Shown: positions 1-8,820, counted from the first letter of the stretch. The stretch is 64,000 nt of DNA from SKPT01 sp040905445 (GCA_040905445.1 JBBDRN010000032.1:1-64000), one strand, 5' to 3'. The notes: generated by a model from the sequence alone, not told the origin. Program-made: numbers and translations.

Positions 1-83
1 CACCACCGGTGCCGGCTTTTTACGGATTCAGCCCGCCAGGCAAGGGTCCGACCCCAGGAATGCCCGGAATGGCCGGATGAACC

Positions 84-112
84 AAAAAAAACCGTCGCCT
101 CATCGGCGACGG
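84..112 (-). terminator. intrinsic terminator of the flgM-like gene
   Basis: On the minus strand an 8-bp perfect stem (CCGTCGCC at 92-99, GGCGACGG at 105-112) with a 5-nt loop is followed by a run of eight T residues (read from A84-A91). It lies 30 bases beyond the stop of the flgM-like gene, as expected for its transcription stop. Bases 1-83 show no gene. Confidence 0.8.
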
Positions 113-141
113 CTCGTCAAATTCGGATGAACCCGCGGAGG

Positions 142-426
142 CTAATCAAAGACGCCTTCCTCGACCAGCATCTTCTCGATGGCTTCCTCGAGCACGGCCG
201 GCTCCTCGTAGCGGCCTTGCTCGATGCGTGCCTGGACCTTCTCGATCAGGTCCTGACGGACCTCGGGCAGCTCGTGGAGCTTGCTGAGCATCTGCGCCGC
301 CGGCGTGAGCTCGACGGCGTCGCGGCCGCGGTGGGAGCCGGTGGGCGAGCCGCCGGCCCTCGGGGGCTGGCCAGAGCGCTCCAACCCGGGCATGTTCGGG
401 CGTCCGATGGGGGCAATGTCATTCAT
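142..426 (-). CDS. flgM: FlgM-like anti-sigma-28 factor
   Basis: 94 residues. FlgM binds the flagellar sigma factor FliA and holds it inactive in the cytoplasm until export. The C-terminal half (about 35-90) has the family pattern: VELTPAAQML, then LHELPEVRQDLIEKVQARI, then a short helix before VLEEAIEKML. The N-terminal 35 residues are Gly/Pro-rich and probably disordered, also typical. The start at 426 is chosen because AGGAG lies six bases upstream; an in-frame codon 17 residues earlier has no such site. It stands alone: no flagellar gene is nearby, and an intrinsic terminator follows at once. A weak sigma-28-like promoter lies about 115 bases upstream. The family assignment rests on the C-terminal motif only, but the length fits. 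Confidence 0.7.
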   Translation of the reverse strand: MNDIAPIGRPNMPGLERSGQPPRAGGSPTGSHRGRDAVELTPAAQMLSKLHELPEVRQDLIEKVQARIEQGRYEEPAVLEEAIEKMLVEEGVFD

Positions 427-540
427 GAAAAACTCCTGATTCCGCCCCTTGGCCCGGGCGGGCTCGCCCAACAACAACAGGCGTCGGCGTGGCGTCGGCG
501 GGCGAGCGTCGGCACCGCCGCCCGGCCAACTCCTTCACCT

Positions 541-569
541 TTATCGCCCACCCCCCCACACGGGCTTGA
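541..569 (-). promoter_or_regulatory. possible sigma-28-type promoter
   Basis: Read on the minus strand, GGCGATAA (541-548) differs by one base from the FliA -10 consensus GCCGATAA. A TCAAGCCC element (562-569) lies 13 bases upstream where about 11 are usual. It would drive the flgM-like gene. Tentative. Confidence 0.25.
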
Positions 570-943
570 AGATATTAGCGCGTCGGTGAATAACTCGCTA
601 AAATTTTTCCTGCATGAGACTTAGACATCATCTGCCGACCTTGTCGTCCGGTAATGCGGGGTCCCGACCTCGCCCCGCGAGCCGCCGGCTGACACCCAGT
701 CGGCAGCATCTAACATATTCCGAACATGACATCGGCCCGGGCCGGTCGGAAACTTGAATCGCGAGAGCATCGCCGCAGGACGTGGACGAGCGCGGCGGGG
801 GTCGGCGGATGACGGGGCGGGATGGCGCGATCGACGGCCAGCGCAGTTTGCAGGCCATGTCCGCGCCCGCCGATAAACCTCTCAGACCCGACGACCTATC
901 ATCGTGGATGCGCGGTTCGCCGCCGCGCGGCCTGGAGCCACCC
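570..943. other. intergenic region, no gene seen
   Basis: The stretch between the flgM-like promoter region and the start of the secreted protein at 944 holds an AT-rich patch near 590-625 but no supported gene or clear structured RNA. Confidence 0.5.
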
Positions 944-2113
944 ATGACCGCCACGCGCCCCCGCCACGCCCACCACCCCCGCCACCCCCGTCACCCCCGT
1001 CATCTTCACCATGCGCGCCACCGCGTCCGTCCCCGCCCTCCCGCGCCCCTGGCCGCGCTGCTGCCGCTGCTGACGTTGGCGGTGCTGCTCGCCGCCCCCC
1101 CTGCCGGTGTGGCCGAGTCGCCCGGCGTGGCGATCGACCGCGACGCGCCGCCGCCGGTCGTTGAGCCGACGCGGCGGGCGCGGATCGAGCAGATCGACTC
1201 CCGGGCCGGCCACCCGGCGCCGCGCGTCGATCTCGACCCGGCGGTGCTCGGCCCGCTGCCGGGGGATGAGGCCCCGGCGCTGCGGCGTGAGGGCGAGTTC
1301 ATCGTCAGCCGCCTCGGCCGGGTGCGCCACCTCGACGCTCAGGGCGGGCGGTGGGCGTTTCAGCCGACCAGCGACGAGCAAAACGGGGACACCCCGCTGC
1401 CGCCCATGGTCCTCCAGCACTCCAGCCGGCTGCAGATGATTGCCGACTACGTCCGCCAGGCGCAGCAGCGCGAGGCGAATCAGGGGCGGCAGCCGCCGAC
1501 CAGCCGCCCCGCCGATGCCGCGCAGGGGACCGGGGGCGGCACAACGGGGGTGACGGAGGGCGACATGGCGGGGGCGGACGCGTGGTTCGTCCTGTCCGGT
1601 CGGGTTCACACTTACCGGGGTGTGAACTACCTGTTGGTCACGTCGATGCAGCCGCGGAGCGAGCCGGACGCCGAGGCGGACGCGGCCGACGACGCGGGCG
1701 CAGCCGATGGCGAGGCGGACGAGGCGCCGCTGGATGCGTTGCTCGAAGACCTGATGCACCGCCGGGCGCCGGCCCCGGGCAGCGCGGTGGAGCTGCCGCG
1801 CGACGCGGAGGCGACGCGTAACGCCTCGCTGCTGGACGAGGGGGAGCTGATCATGCAGCGTCGCGGGCGCATCGCGCGCTCGCGTGACGGGGCCGAGGCG
1901 GTTTTCGTGTTCGATGCCGACGCCCAGCACTCGCCGGAGCCGCCGCTGCGCCTGCTGCCGTGCCAGTTGCTGGCGACGATGGAGGACACGGCCACGCAGC
2001 GTGGCGGGTCGACGATCTTCGTGGTTTCGGGGCAGGTGTACACGTACCGCGGCACGAACTACCTGCTGCCGACCAACATGCGCGTCGCCCAGGCGTATGG
2101 TCACATCGAGTGA
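944..2113 (+). CDS. secreted protein with tandem duplicated domain, function unknown
   Basis: 389 residues. The start at 944 has GGAG six bases upstream and gives an Arg/His-rich N-region followed by a hydrophobic stretch (about 30-50, ending near APPAGVAES), so export is likely. Two homologous halves follow. The first (about 110-245) begins EGEFIVSRLGRVRH and ends VLSGRVHTYRGVNYLL. The second (about 295-385) begins EGELIMQRRGRIAR and ends VVSGQVYTYRGTNYLLPTNM. An acidic Ala/Asp linker joins them. The repeated YRGxNYLL ending suggests a small beta-rich fold used twice, possibly OB-like. I do not recognise the family. The histidine-rich N-terminus is encoded by a C-rich 9-bp-period repeat (about 961-1002), one of several such tracts here. 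The gene stands alone on the plus strand. Confidence 0.65.
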   Translation: MTATRPRHAHHPRHPRHPRHLHHARHRVRPRPPAPLAALLPLLTLAVLLAAPPAGVAESPGVAIDRDAPPPVVEPTRRARIEQIDSRAGHPAPRVDLDPAVLGPLPGDEAPALRREGEFIVSRLGRVRHLDAQGGRWAFQPTSDEQNGDTPLPPMVLQHSSRLQMIADYVRQAQQREANQGRQPPTSRPADAAQGTGGGTTGVTEGDMAGADAWFVLSGRVHTYRGVNYLLVTSMQPRSEPDAEADAADDAGAADGEADEAPLDALLEDLMHRRAPAPGSAVELPRDAEATRNASLLDEGELIMQRRGRIARSRDGAEAVFVFDADAQHSPEPPLRLLPCQLLATMEDTATQRGGSTIFVVSGQVYTYRGTNYLLPTNMRVAQAYGHIE

Positions 2114-2194
2114 GGGTCAACCACGGAGGCGCAGGCGAAAGCGGTGGGCTGCGCTTCGCTCCCCCACGCTACGACGTGTGCGGTGGAGGTGAGG

Positions 2195-3121
2195 TCAGGT
2201 GTCGTGCAGTTCGGCGATCGCGAGGCCGGCCTCGCCGGCGATGGTGTAGAGCAGCCAGGTTCGCCCGGCCTCCTCGTAGATCGCCGGGTCGCGCACCTGG
2301 CGGACGCGGTCGTAGCTGAGCCCGCCGGCCGACGGCTGCAAGGGCGCGTCGACCCCCTCCCAGGGCTGCTCGGGCTCCAGCAGCGTCACCGGCTCGGCCG
2401 GGCACCAGCGCAGCCAGTCCTCCTCCAGCGCGATCCGCGTCAGCAGGATCCGCTCGGGGCAGTCGCCGATGCGGCTGAAGAACACCCACAACGTGTCGCC
2501 GCGCACCTGCACGGCGAAGTGCCGCGGCCGCACCGGGTGATCCCCCGGCCGTCGACCCGTCTCGCTCAACACCTGGCGCAGCACGCCGGGCCTGGCCTCG
2601 AAGTTCGTCAGCCCGTCCGCGCTGCGGTAGAGCTCGCCGGGCATCGCGATGCCGTAGTGCCGGCCGCGCCAGGTGAACATGCGCAGGTAGGACTGGCACA
2701 GCGGCTCGCGCCGGCTCTCGAAGCTCACGCCGTCGCACGAGGTGGCGACGCAGGAGTATTGCGGCCACGGGATGGCCGGGTCCTTGTTGCAGCAGCCGTG
2801 GTAGTACATGACGATCCGCTTGCCCGCCTCGTCGACGTGCGCGTCGGGCGAGGCGATGTGGCGGTTGAACGGCGTCTGGTCGAGCTGGAGCGTGCCCGGC
2901 TCGTGGATCCGCCAGGGCCCGTCGAGCGCGTCGGCCAGGGCCAGGCGGATCGACGTGCCGTCGTGGTGCGCGAAGTAGAGGTAGTAGCGCGCCAGCGGGT
3001 TGCTGACCCACGCCGGCACGCGGATGAGCGACGGGCCGTTGACGTTGCGGCCGTCGCGCTCGAGGGCAACGGCGACGTCGCGGGTGATGATCGGATTGTT
3101 CGCCAGCCGCGCTACGCGCAT
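2195..3121 (-). CDS. glycoside hydrolase-like five-bladed beta-propeller protein
   Basis: 308 residues, no signal peptide, so probably cytoplasmic. The pattern resembles the GH43/GH130/GH32-type five-bladed propeller: an NPIITRDVA opening, NGPSLIRVPAWV in blade 1, YYLYFAHHDG followed by IRLALADALDGPW, SPDAHVDEAGKRIVMYYHG, and near the end RQVRDPAIYEEAGRTWLLYTIAGE. The acidic residues in SPDAH and RDPAIYEE are candidate catalytic or substrate contacts. Which glycosidic bond is acted on cannot be said. It follows the ParA-CBM48 cluster on the same strand but is separated from it by a repeat (3178-3262), so it may be its own unit. Confidence 0.7.
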   Translation of the reverse strand: MRVARLANNPIITRDVAVALERDGRNVNGPSLIRVPAWVSNPLARYYLYFAHHDGTSIRLALADALDGPWRIHEPGTLQLDQTPFNRHIASPDAHVDEAGKRIVMYYHGCCNKDPAIPWPQYSCVATSCDGVSFESRREPLCQSYLRMFTWRGRHYGIAMPGELYRSADGLTNFEARPGVLRQVLSETGRRPGDHPVRPRHFAVQVRGDTLWVFFSRIGDCPERILLTRIALEEDWLRWCPAEPVTLLEPEQPWEGVDAPLQPSAGGLSYDRVRQVRDPAIYEEAGRTWLLYTIAGEAGLAIAELHDT

Positions 3122-3177
3122 CGCATGTGGCCCTCCACCGCCCGGCGTTTGCTAGAGCGAGTTCAATCCAACCGTAG

Positions 3178-3262
3178 CGGGTGCCACTGACGAGACCGTC
3201 CTCGGCCTTGTCCGTGTTGGCTGCGATTCGCAGTGACAAGCTCCGCCAGGCGTGCCCGGGCT
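3178..3262. repeat. twin-hairpin dispersed repeat, copy A (right end degenerate)
   Basis: Matches the copies at 9697-9786 and 34644-34733: a left arm like GTGGCACTGACAAG, the internal TTCGGCCTTGTC, and a second CAGTGACAAGCTCCGC. The right-hand arm is no longer recognisable, so this looks like a decayed member lying between two minus-strand genes. Confidence 0.75.
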
Positions 3263-5073
3263 CAGTTGAGCGGCGTGCAGAACCAACGTGGCGCATCGCT
3301 GGTGCCGACGTTGTGGAGCAGGTGCAGCTTGAGCATCGGCCCGAGCCGGCAGGCCAGGGCGTTGGCGAGATCGGCGCGGTGCGTGAACAGGTGCAGCACG
3401 GGCTCGGCCGCGGCATCGAAGCGGCATTGACGTTGCGTGAGCTGAATGAGCGCCAGGTGATCGCGCACCCACTGCCGGGCGCCAAGCAGCTCCAGCATCG
3501 TCGTCCGCAGTTGCGCAAGGTCGCGAACGTCATCGCTCGCCGCCGGCGCGGCCGCGGGGTTGATGGTGGCGGGGCTGCCGGGAGGGCCGGCGGAGGCGAG
3601 GTGGCGGCCGAGCAGGTGCAGGCAGCCGTCCGGCGCGAGCACGAGCTGCGTGGCGGGCTGATGCGGGCAGCGCGCTTCGAGCGGGACGCCGCCGGCAAGC
3701 GCGCCGGTGCCGGTCGTCAGCAGCGAGGCGAGATTGGGCTCGTCGGCCACGTCAACTGCGGCAGGCGACGCCGCGGCCGGGGCGGGCGCGGTGGCTGTCG
3801 TGGTGGCTGTCGTGGTGGCGGTAGCCGTGGCGGTGGCGAGGGACTCGTCCTCCGCGGTGGCATCCGTGGTCACCAGCTCGTCGCCGGCCGGCTCGTCGGC
3901 CGCGATATCCGCGGCTGCAGCGGCGCGCTGACGCCCGGACGCTCGCTCCGCCGCGGTCGGCTCGTGCGGCGCGTCGTCGACCGCCTCGGTCAGACGTTCG
4001 GGCGTCTGCGTTCGCTCGCCGAGGCGGTCGAGGCGGGCGAGGTCGCGGCGGAGGGTCGCCAGCGTGCCCGCGTCGGCGTCGAAGCGGCCGAGCTGACGGA
4101 GGTTGACGGGCACCATCTGCCGCTGATGCCCGACAAGGCGCACGGGCGCCTGGATGAGGGCCGCGGCGGCGTCGCGCAGGCGCTGGGCGGCCTCCTGGCT
4201 GACGCCTTCGTCGCTGCCCATGACCATGACGTCGACCTGGCGCGGCTGGACGCGGGCAGCGTCGCCCGCCTCGTCGAGCAGCCGGGCGGCGGCGGCGAGC
4301 GCCATGTCGTCCGCACCGGTCAACAGCGTCCACCGGGCCGGGCCTTCAAGCTCGGCGAGCGCGGCGGGGCTGACGTGCAACAGCAACCGGCGCAGCGGCC
4401 GGTCTTCGTCGGTCATCAGCGCGCGCAACTGGGCAAGCAGGCCGCCCGGCTCGACGACGGGCGCGTCCTGCGCTGCGGCGCTCGCCGCGCCACTTGATCC
4501 GCGGGCCCGGCCCGGGGCGGCGCGGCGCGGGGCGATGGGGCGATCGGTCGGCTCGACGAACTCGAGGTCCAGGCGCTGGCGGTCGACGTGCAGAATCGCC
4601 ACCGGGCCGGCCACTTGGGCGAGGCGCTGGGCGTACTGGGTCAGCCAGGGTCCACTGAGGCCCGGCAGGTTGCCGAGCAGGACCGCCTCCACGCGGCAGG
4701 GCGAGGCGGGGGCGGCGGGGGCGGCGGGGGCGGCGGGGGCGGTTGCTTGGGCGGGGGCGTCGTCGCCCGGCTCGTCGCGATGGAGGCGCAGCTCGGGCCG
4801 ACTTGGCGCCCGGCGGTCGCGTCTGGCGGCGGGCGCGGCCGGGGGGAGCTTCGGCGCGAGCCGAATCGGCTCCGGCCCGTCCAGCAGATCGGCCGCCGCG
4901 CCACCGCCTGCCATCGCGCCGGTCGCGGTCGCCGCGGTGGCCGACCGGGGCGCAGGGTCGGCGTTGGCGTCCGTGTCGGGCGCTTCCTGCTGCTGGACGG
5001 GGGCTGCGGCCGGGCCTGTCAGGAACAGGTCGGCGAGCTCGTCGAGGGCTTGGCGCGTGTGGTTCTCCTCCAT
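3262..5073 (-). CDS. large protein with ParA/MinD-like domain lacking a P-loop
   Basis: 603 residues. The start at 5073 begins MEENHTRQALDEL, with AAGGA just upstream; the open frame runs on upstream but overlaps the lipoprotein gene. Regions: 1-125 low-complexity Ala/Pro (its G-rich coding repeat is near 4700-4740); about 128-360 an alpha/beta domain (AVLLGNLPGLSGPWL, then LLTGADDMALAAAARLLDEAG, then VDVMVMGSDEGVSQEAA) that resembles the switch regions of ParA/MinD-type proteins; about 365-460 Ala/Thr-rich; a C-terminal helical part of about 130 residues ending in FCTPLN. No KGGxGKT motif is present, so ATP hydrolysis is not expected. It lies downstream of the ParA-CBM48 gene and a lipoprotein on the same strand, so it may be a partner of that ATPase. 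The fold call is inferred from residue pattern only. Confidence 0.6.
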   Translation of the reverse strand: MEENHTRQALDELADLFLTGPAAAPVQQQEAPDTDANADPAPRSATAATATGAMAGGGAAADLLDGPEPIRLAPKLPPAAPAARRDRRAPSRPELRLHRDEPGDDAPAQATAPAAPAAPAAPASPCRVEAVLLGNLPGLSGPWLTQYAQRLAQVAGPVAILHVDRQRLDLEFVEPTDRPIAPRRAAPGRARGSSGAASAAAQDAPVVEPGGLLAQLRALMTDEDRPLRRLLLHVSPAALAELEGPARWTLLTGADDMALAAAARLLDEAGDAARVQPRQVDVMVMGSDEGVSQEAAQRLRDAAAALIQAPVRLVGHQRQMVPVNLRQLGRFDADAGTLATLRRDLARLDRLGERTQTPERLTEAVDDAPHEPTAAERASGRQRAAAAADIAADEPAGDELVTTDATAEDESLATATATATTTATTTATAPAPAAASPAAVDVADEPNLASLLTTGTGALAGGVPLEARCPHQPATQLVLAPDGCLHLLGRHLASAGPPGSPATINPAAAPAASDDVRDLAQLRTTMLELLGARQWVRDHLALIQLTQRQCRFDAAAEPVLHLFTHRADLANALACRLGPMLKLHLLHNVGTSDAPRWFCTPLN

Positions 5074-5117
5074 GGTCCTTGCCCCAAGGCGCGACCTCTT
5101 GACGCGCCGAATGCCGA

Positions 5118-5480
5118 TCACCAGTCCCGTTGGCTCGTGTCCATCACCGGCCCGCCGTGCCGGACCGCATTTTTCCGGTTGATGGTCTGCGCGTCGATGG
5201 CTGCCTGCGGCACGCCCCAGATCGGCGACACCGGCCATAGCAACAGATTGGCAACCCCCACCCACATCTGCCCGGATTCGTCAGTGCCCGAAGCCAAATA
5301 AAAGTTCCCGATGCCTGGCAAGAGGTTCAACGCCCCAGCGGCAACCACGCTCTTCTGATTCGGCTCCGGCACCCCGCCCTCGCGCTCCATCGCACGCCAG
5401 GCAGCACGCTCGTCCGACGACATCGACACGCAGCCGCTCAACATGGCCGCAGTCAAGACAAATATGATTCCGAGCTTCAT
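5118..5480 (-). CDS. small lipoprotein, function unknown
   Basis: 120 residues. The start at 5480 has AAGGAG five bases upstream. The N-terminus MKLGIIFVLTAAMLSGC is a type II signal peptide with lipobox LSGC, so Cys17 should be lipidated. The mature part has a charged stretch (SSDERAAWRAMEREGG), then a hydrophobic segment around AGALNLLPGIGNFYLA and another at VGVANLLLWPVSPIWG, which may insert in or lie on the membrane. The GIGNFYLA-plus-LLLWPVS arrangement recalls small proteins annotated as TM2-like or lipoprotein of unknown function. It sits between parA-CBM48 and the 603-residue gene on the same strand, 45 bases from the latter. Confidence 0.75.
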   Translation of the reverse strand: MKLGIIFVLTAAMLSGCVSMSSDERAAWRAMEREGGVPEPNQKSVVAAGALNLLPGIGNFYLASGTDESGQMWVGVANLLLWPVSPIWGVPQAAIDAQTINRKNAVRHGGPVMDTSQRDW

Positions 5481-5656
5481 GGCTTCTCCTTCATTAATCA
5501 ATGGATGATCTTCTTGAACTGCGCTCACACCATACCTGCAACGACGTCGTCGCGGGCACGGCGTGCTACGCGTGGGACCTGTTCAACCGGCTTGAATCGA
5601 GCACCGCTTCCATGCTCGGCCTGCCTCCTTTGGCCGCGATCCGTCGTTCGCCCGCT

Positions 5657-6946
5657 CTAGCGGGCCTGGCGCTCCAGCCCCAGCTCGACGACGTTGTGCG
5701 GCTGACCATCTTCGCCCATTTCGACCCGCTTGTTGTGCGGGTCGGCCATCGCCTGGCCGTCCACGACCAGGCGATAGCGATACCGCCCCGGCGGCACGGG
5801 GACGCACGCCTGCCAGACGCCGAGCTGCGCATCGCGCGTGAGCGGCGTTCGTCCGGCGTCCCAGTCGTTGAAGTCGCCCATGACCGCGATGCGATGGGCG
5901 TCGCCCACGGGCTGAACGAAGAGCAGCCCCTGGGCGGTGAACCGCGCTCCGTAGAGGCGGTCCAGCCGCTGCGTGGGGGCAGCCGCCACGGTCGCGGTCG
6001 ACGCGGCCGCCGGGGCAGGCGCCACGCGGGGTGAACCAAGTTCCGGGTCGTCCGCGAGCCGGGCGGTCAGGTCGGCGGTGCGGGCGGTCAGGGCCCGGGC
6101 GCGTTCGGCGAGTTCCGCGGCGCGCGTCATGCCGGGTGTCGTGCCGACGACGCGGCTGCCCGCGAGGGCGTCGGCCCGGACGGGCGGGTTGGCCAGCAGC
6201 CAGGCGGCGAGTCGCTCGAAGTCCTGCATGCCGCGGCTGGCGGCGTCGTATTCGGTGATCGGCTGGCCGAAGCTGGCGGCTTCCTTGAGCTTGCTGGAGA
6301 AGTTGATGAGCACGGGCAGGAGCTTGTCGCCGAACTGGCGGCGCAGCTCGCCGAGGATCTCGCGGGCGAGCTTGGTGCGGACGTCGTACATCGTGGCGAG
6401 GACCTTGAAGCGGACCTCATGGCCGGCGCGGCGGGCGAGCATATTGATGGTCTGCTCCTGCCGGATCGAGCCCTGCATGGCGTAGTAACCGGTCTCGACG
6501 GGGATGAGGACCTCGTCGGCGGCGCGCAGGGCATTGAACGTCAGCAGGCCGATGGCGGGCGGGCAGTCGATGACGCAGAAGTCGTAGTCGTCCTGGACGG
6601 GCGAGAGGACCTGGGCCAGGCGGCGGTCGCGGTCGGACGCGGTGCTGAGCTGCTGCTCGAGGCCGGCGAGGGCCATGGTGGAGGGGACGAGGTCGAGGTT
6701 GCGGGCGATCTGCCAGGTGACTTCACTGATCGAGAGCGAGCCGTCGAGCCCACGGCGGAGCAGGTCGGTGATGGAGTGCTCGATCTGGGTTTCGGGGACG
6801 GCCAGACCCAGGGCGCAGTGGGCCTGCGGGTCCATGTCGAGCAGGAGGGTGCGCTGACCCTTGGCGGCGAGGCTGGCGGCGAGGTTGATCGAGACCGTCG
6901 TCTTGCCGCAGCCCCCCTTCTGATTGATGATGGCAATGCTTCGCAC
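5657..6946 (-). CDS. ParA/MinD-family ATPase fused to a glycogen-binding CBM48 domain
   Basis: 429 residues, GTG start with GGAG five bases upstream. Residues 1-255 are a ParA/Soj-type ATPase: deviant Walker A KGGCGKTT (10-17), the LLLDMDPQAH switch, and Walker B-like FCVIDCPPAIGLLT. These proteins dimerise on ATP and place DNA, chemoreceptors or other cargo. Residues about 256-330 form an Ala/Thr-rich linker. Residues about 335-425 match the AMPK-beta/CBM48 immunoglobulin-like domain: HRIAVMGDFNDWDAGRTPL, VPPGRYRYRLVVDG, DPHNKRVEMGEDGQPHNVVEL. That domain binds alpha-glucans such as glycogen. No parB or parS-like element is seen next to it; the following genes encode a lipoprotein and a ParA-like protein. 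An ATPase that positions or senses glycogen is an inference from the fusion. Confidence 0.85.
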   Translation of the reverse strand: MRSIAIINQKGGCGKTTVSINLAASLAAKGQRTLLLDMDPQAHCALGLAVPETQIEHSITDLLRRGLDGSLSISEVTWQIARNLDLVPSTMALAGLEQQLSTASDRDRRLAQVLSPVQDDYDFCVIDCPPAIGLLTFNALRAADEVLIPVETGYYAMQGSIRQEQTINMLARRAGHEVRFKVLATMYDVRTKLAREILGELRRQFGDKLLPVLINFSSKLKEAASFGQPITEYDAASRGMQDFERLAAWLLANPPVRADALAGSRVVGTTPGMTRAAELAERARALTARTADLTARLADDPELGSPRVAPAPAAASTATVAAAPTQRLDRLYGARFTAQGLLFVQPVGDAHRIAVMGDFNDWDAGRTPLTRDAQLGVWQACVPVPPGRYRYRLVVDGQAMADPHNKRVEMGEDGQPHNVVELGLERQAR

Positions 6947-7217
6947 GCTTGCTCCAGCGCTTTCATCACGAAAGCCGCGGATGGGGCGGCGGGCCGGGCT
7001 TTCAGGTGATGCCCGGCGGGTTCCGGGCGACGGACGTGCGGCACGCTGAAAGACTGGCGCAATGCTGCCCCACCGTTGGCAGTTATCGGCCGGGGTTCGG
7101 GAGCACCTTGAATGCCAGTAGCAATAAAGGCGATATTATTGGAATGCGGGGGTGGAAATGCGGCCTCGGGCGCGGTAGCGGGGACCCAGGGGAAGGTCCG
7201 CACAGCGGGTCCCTACG

Positions 7218-8747
7218 TCAGATCCAGTCGTAGCAGGCGGCCATCCGCCGCGAGGCCGCGTCGCTGACGCCCTGCAGGTGCACGAGCAGGCGGGTCTTGA
7301 GGTCGGCCTTGACGTCGGCATAGGCGGGATCGTCGACGACGTTGCGCATTTCGTGCGGGTCGCGTTCCAAGTCGTAGAGCTCGCAGCGGTCGGTGCTGTT
7401 GTAGACGTACTTGTGCGTGCGCGTGCGCACGGCCCGGTGAGGGAAGTGCAGGTGGACCAGGCTGTCATAAGTCGTGAACACCGCCTCACGCCCCTCACCG
7501 CCACCCCCGCCATCCCCATCACCACCGCCCCCGCCAGCGCGGCCGGTCGCGCCGCTCGCCGCTGCGTGGTCCGCGTCGGCGGTGAAGTAGGGTCGGAGGC
7601 TGCGGCCGAAGTCGTGATTGGTGGGAGCCTGGCCGGTGGCGGTATCGACGAAGGTGCCGAAGAGTTCCTGGACGTAGGCGAGCTCGTGGCAGGTGTGGCC
7701 GCGGGCGACGCCGGGGCCGGTGGCGATCATGGGCACGCGGTAGATGTCGTCGTAAGCGAAGGGGCCCTTGTCGATCTGCTGGTGTCGGCCGAGCATGTCG
7801 CCGTGGTCTGCGGCGAAGACGACGAGCGTGCTGTCCCACTGGCCGGTTTCTTCGAGGGCGGCGCGGATGCGGCCGACCTGCTCGTCGATCAGCGTCACGT
7901 AGCCGAGGTAGTGGGCGATGTGGGGCTGCCAGGCGCTCCACGGCTCGCCATACATGCCCCAGAACTGGCTGAAGCGCGGCTGCACGTGGGGCTTGCCCTC
8001 GAAGGGGTCGCCGGCGGAAGGCGGCTCGGGGATCGAGGCGGGGTCGTACATGGTGTCGTAGGGCTCGGGGATGACGTGGGGGTTGTGCGGGCCCCAGAAG
8101 TTGATCCAGGAGAAGAAGGGCCGGCCGTCGTGCTGGCCTCGGCGGGCGAAGCTGCGGAGCTGATCGCAGGCGGATGTGCCGAGGAACCAGGGGATGGAGC
8201 TCTCGACGGGGCCGGAGTGTCGGCCGGAGAGCAGGCGACGCGGGCGCTGGCCCGGGGTGTAGACGGGATGGGTGATGTGGGGGACGTCGTAGCCGTTCTC
8301 GACGAGGTATTCGTAGTAGGGGCCGAGGGCGAGTTGCTGGGCGCGGGACTGTTTTTCGGAGCGGAAGAAGCCGCCCGGGTTGCCGTAGCCGGGGAAGTCG
8401 TGGCCCTCGAAGCCGAGGGAGGTGGGCATGCGGGACTCGTCGGCGTGCCACTTGCCGATGTAGCCGAGGCGGTAGTCGGCCTCGGCCATGCGCTGGGCGA
8501 GGTGACGGCCGGGGTCGGCGAGAGAGATCTCGTTGCCCATGTAGCCGAAGCGGTGGGGCCACTGCCCGGTGAACAGCGCCGCACGGGAGGGGGAGCAGAT
8601 CGCGGCGCAGCAGAAGGCGTGGGAGAAGCGCGTGCCTTCGCGGGCGAGCCGGTCGATGTGCGGCGTGTGGACGGGCAGAGCGCCGGCGTGGCCAAGGGCG
8701 TCGATGTGATGCTGGTCGGTGAGGATCAGGACGATGTTGGGCCGCAT
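7218..8747 (-). CDS. sulfatase (type I, formylglycine-dependent)
   Basis: 509 residues, ATG at 8747 with AGGAA upstream. The N-terminus MRPNIVLILTDQHHID supplies the metal-binding Asp of the alkaline-phosphatase fold. CSPSR at 51-55 is the signature in which Cys51 is converted to formylglycine. The later VVFAADHGDMLGRHQ carries the second metal-ligand Asp-His pair. It would hydrolyse sulfate esters, probably on algal or animal polysaccharides. No signal peptide is evident. A Gly/Asp tract at about 410-430 (from a C-rich repeat near 7500-7550) interrupts the C-terminal region without breaking the frame. It lies about 270 bases upstream of parA-CBM48 on the same strand; co-transcription is uncertain. 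Confidence 0.9.
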   Translation of the reverse strand: MRPNIVLILTDQHHIDALGHAGALPVHTPHIDRLAREGTRFSHAFCCAAICSPSRAALFTGQWPHRFGYMGNEISLADPGRHLAQRMAEADYRLGYIGKWHADESRMPTSLGFEGHDFPGYGNPGGFFRSEKQSRAQQLALGPYYEYLVENGYDVPHITHPVYTPGQRPRRLLSGRHSGPVESSIPWFLGTSACDQLRSFARRGQHDGRPFFSWINFWGPHNPHVIPEPYDTMYDPASIPEPPSAGDPFEGKPHVQPRFSQFWGMYGEPWSAWQPHIAHYLGYVTLIDEQVGRIRAALEETGQWDSTLVVFAADHGDMLGRHQQIDKGPFAYDDIYRVPMIATGPGVARGHTCHELAYVQELFGTFVDTATGQAPTNHDFGRSLRPYFTADADHAAASGATGRAGGGGGDGDGGGGGEGREAVFTTYDSLVHLHFPHRAVRTRTHKYVYNSTDRCELYDLERDPHEMRNVVDDPAYADVKADLKTRLLVHLQGVSDAASRRMAACYDWI

Positions 8748-8820
8748 GAGGGGTTCCTGCGTTTGATCATTTCGGATTTGGGATTTCGGATTTCAGCTTG
8801 CGATGTCTGAATTACAGGGA

